29,944 nucleotides of DNA, taken from the NCBI GenBank assembly GCA_041299015.1, contig JBFYWB010000010.1, forward strand, positions 1 through 29,944, in the 5' to 3' direction. Both the position numbers and the translations under genes were made by a program. The notes under the pieces are model-generated. The model made no database searches, was not told the origin of the DNA, and saw only the letters and a list, made by a program, of their open reading frames with translations. The stretch is from JARFQH01 sp041299015. Its GTDB lineage: Bacteria > Desulfobacterota > Desulfobacteria > Desulfobacterales > SG8-13. This document shows, in pieces, positions 28,847 through 29,944 of the stretch. Position 1 is the stretch's first letter. Each line of letters opens with the position of its first letter.

Positions 28847-29944
28847 ATGCGTTTCCGTTCCATCGGAGCAAAGCTTACTTTCTGGTATACAAGCATTCTG
28901 ACCTTGACATTCATCCTCCTGGGAAGTGCCGCCTATGGACTCTTGGTCATCAGCTTGTCAAACGAAATGGATAACGCCTTAAATGGCGTTGCCGACGTAA
29001 TGGCCCAAAGAACTCGAGGTGGAGGAACACCTTTTTTCCCTTCAGAAGTCGATGCGGCCTTCAGACGCTTCTTTGGTTTCGCGCCCTCAGATCAATACAT
29101 CGACCTGTTTGACCCACTGGGACAGCGGGATCCGCGCCAGTCAAACACGCCGACAAAAGAACTCTCTACCAGCCCGCAAGCCCTGCAGAATGCCGCTCGG
29201 GGACTGCCCACCTTCGAAACGCTCGAAGTTCAAGGATCAGCTCCCGTGCGGGTATTGACCAAGCCGGTGTTCGAAGCCGGCCGGGTCTCCAAACTGGTCA
29301 GGGTGGGCATGTCGCTGGAAAACATGACCAATACCCGTCGCCGTTTTCTGCTGATCATGGCGTCAGTCGTGCCCTTTGGTGTGCTGCTCGCCGGCGTCGG
29401 GGGCTGGTTGTTGGCCCGGCGGGCGCTCCGTCCGGTGGATCACATGACGCGCACGGCCCGGCGGATCAGCGGTGAGCTTTTGGGTGAACGCCTGCAGGTC
29501 TCCGGAAATGGTGATGAACTGGACCGATTGGCCCAAACGATCAACGATATGCTCGGCCGGTTGGATGATGCCTTTCTCCAGATGCGACAGTTCAGTGCCG
29601 ATGCCTCCCACGAACTTCAAACCCCGCTCACAATTCTGAAAGGCGAAATGGAAGTCGCTCTCCGCACGCAGAGGGGCCCTGAAGAATATCGGCGAGTTCT
29701 CAAAAGCGGGCTGGAGGAAATCGATCGGATCAGCCATTTGGTGGGCGGCCTCCTTTTGCTTGCCCGCGCCGACGCCGGTGTTCTGAAGCTGGACTCACGA
29801 CCGGTGGACTTGGGGGCGCTTTTAGATGAGGTGCGTGAGCAGATGCGGGTGGTTGCTGATGAGCATTCCATTCGTCTCCAAGCGAAAAGTCAAAGGCCCG
29901 TCACGGTCCTCGGAGACAGAGAACACCTCAGAAGACTTCTGCTC
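28847..29944 (+). CDS. Sensor histidine kinase, N-terminal part (runs off right edge)
   Basis: The frame is open for 366 residues to the window end. It has two membrane segments: TFWYTSILTLTFILLGSAAYGLLVI (about residues 11-35) and LLIMASVVPFGVLLAGVGGWLL (about residues 166-187). Between them is a periplasmic sensing domain of about 130 residues. A HAMP linker follows (about residues 190-240). The phospho-accepting H255 is in FSADASHELQTPLTILKGE, where glutamine replaces the usual arginine. The start of the ATPase region is visible (VTVLGDREHLRRLLL). N, G1, F and G2 boxes lie beyond the edge. GGAG lies six bases before the ATG. The pairing with the OmpR-type regulator and this architecture suit the heavy-metal (CusS-like) group, but the signal cannot be read. 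Confidence 0.95.
   Translation, partial: MRFRSIGAKLTFWYTSILTLTFILLGSAAYGLLVISLSNEMDNALNGVADVMAQRTRGGGTPFFPSEVDAAFRRFFGFAPSDQYIDLFDPLGQRDPRQSNTPTKELSTSPQALQNAARGLPTFETLEVQGSAPVRVLTKPVFEAGRVSKLVRVGMSLENMTNTRRRFLLIMASVVPFGVLLAGVGGWLLARRALRPVDHMTRTARRISGELLGERLQVSGNGDELDRLAQTINDMLGRLDDAFLQMRQFSADASHELQTPLTILKGEMEVALRTQRGPEEYRRVLKSGLEEIDRISHLVGGLLLLARADAGVLKLDSRPVDLGALLDEVREQMRVVADEHSIRLQAKSQRPVTVLGDREHLRRLLL

Overview
The window reads as chromosomal core DNA of a Gram-negative, GC-rich bacterium, most likely a sulfate-reducing Desulfobacterota of the Desulfobacteraceae/Desulfosarcinaceae type. This is inferred from remembered protein resemblance, not from a search. Supporting signs are a complete Tol-Pal envelope system, a three-gene cytochrome b558-type succinate dehydrogenase/fumarate reductase (C-A-B, no separate D subunit), DciA-, FmdB- and YkgJ-type accessory proteins, and clear Shine-Dalgarno sites. 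No phage, insertion sequence, CRISPR array or rRNA was seen. The only part that looks foreign or rearranged is the right end, after about 27,900.

Layout. (1) 1-2100, minus strand: groES-groEL (groEL runs off the left edge), a 394-base gap, an FmdB-type zinc ribbon protein and an unrecognised HExxH protein. (2) 2276-2905, plus: a CYTH-domain (class IV cyclase / triphosphatase-like) protein. (3) 2948-12210, minus: a long gene train that starts from a good promoter at 12295-12323 and runs tolQ-tolR-tolA-like-tolB-pal-ybgF, then ruvC-ruvA-ruvB, a SAM hydroxide adenosyltransferase and a LysM protein. (4) 12583-16526, plus: an HD-domain nucleotidase-like protein and sdhC-sdhA-sdhB, closed by a terminator. 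(5) 16616-17820: a glutamate racemase homologue with an altered active site, divergent from a small winged-helix-like protein. (6) 17896-21301, minus: two tRNA-Ser genes from one promoter, then dnaX-ybaB-recR-ykgJ, the coding genes overlapping by 4 to 20 bases. (7) 21553-24192: a DUF1015 protein (plus), then a TrmN6-type methyltransferase and a DUF721/DciA-like protein (minus). (8) 24216-26499, plus: a promoter, a structured leader or small RNA, and hflK-hflC, ending in a perfect 17-bp bidirectional terminator. (9) 26593-26691, minus: a 32-residue COX24/AURKAIP1-type basic protein with a TTG start. (10) 26869-27897, plus: promoter, rplM, rpsI and terminator. (11) 27923-29944, plus: a frameshifted remnant of an AI-2E family transporter directly abutting an OmpR-type response regulator and a sensor kinase that runs off the right edge.

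How the genes work together: most are housekeeping. TolQRAB-Pal-CpoB couples outer-membrane constriction to the proton motive force. RuvABC resolves Holliday junctions, and DnaX/YbaB/RecR links the clamp loader to recombinational repair. SdhCAB links quinone and succinate/fumarate. GroESL folds proteins, HflKC modulates membrane proteolysis, and L13/S9 form the classic ribosomal pair.

The observations most worth a second look are: the candidate structured RNA with its own promoter and U-tract upstream of hflK (24216-24392); the MurI homologue lacking the second catalytic cysteine; the A11 slippage-prone tract in dnaX; the TTG-started 32-aa COX24 protein; and the broken AI-2E transporter at the junction with the two-component system. 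I found no convincing wholly new multi-gene system.
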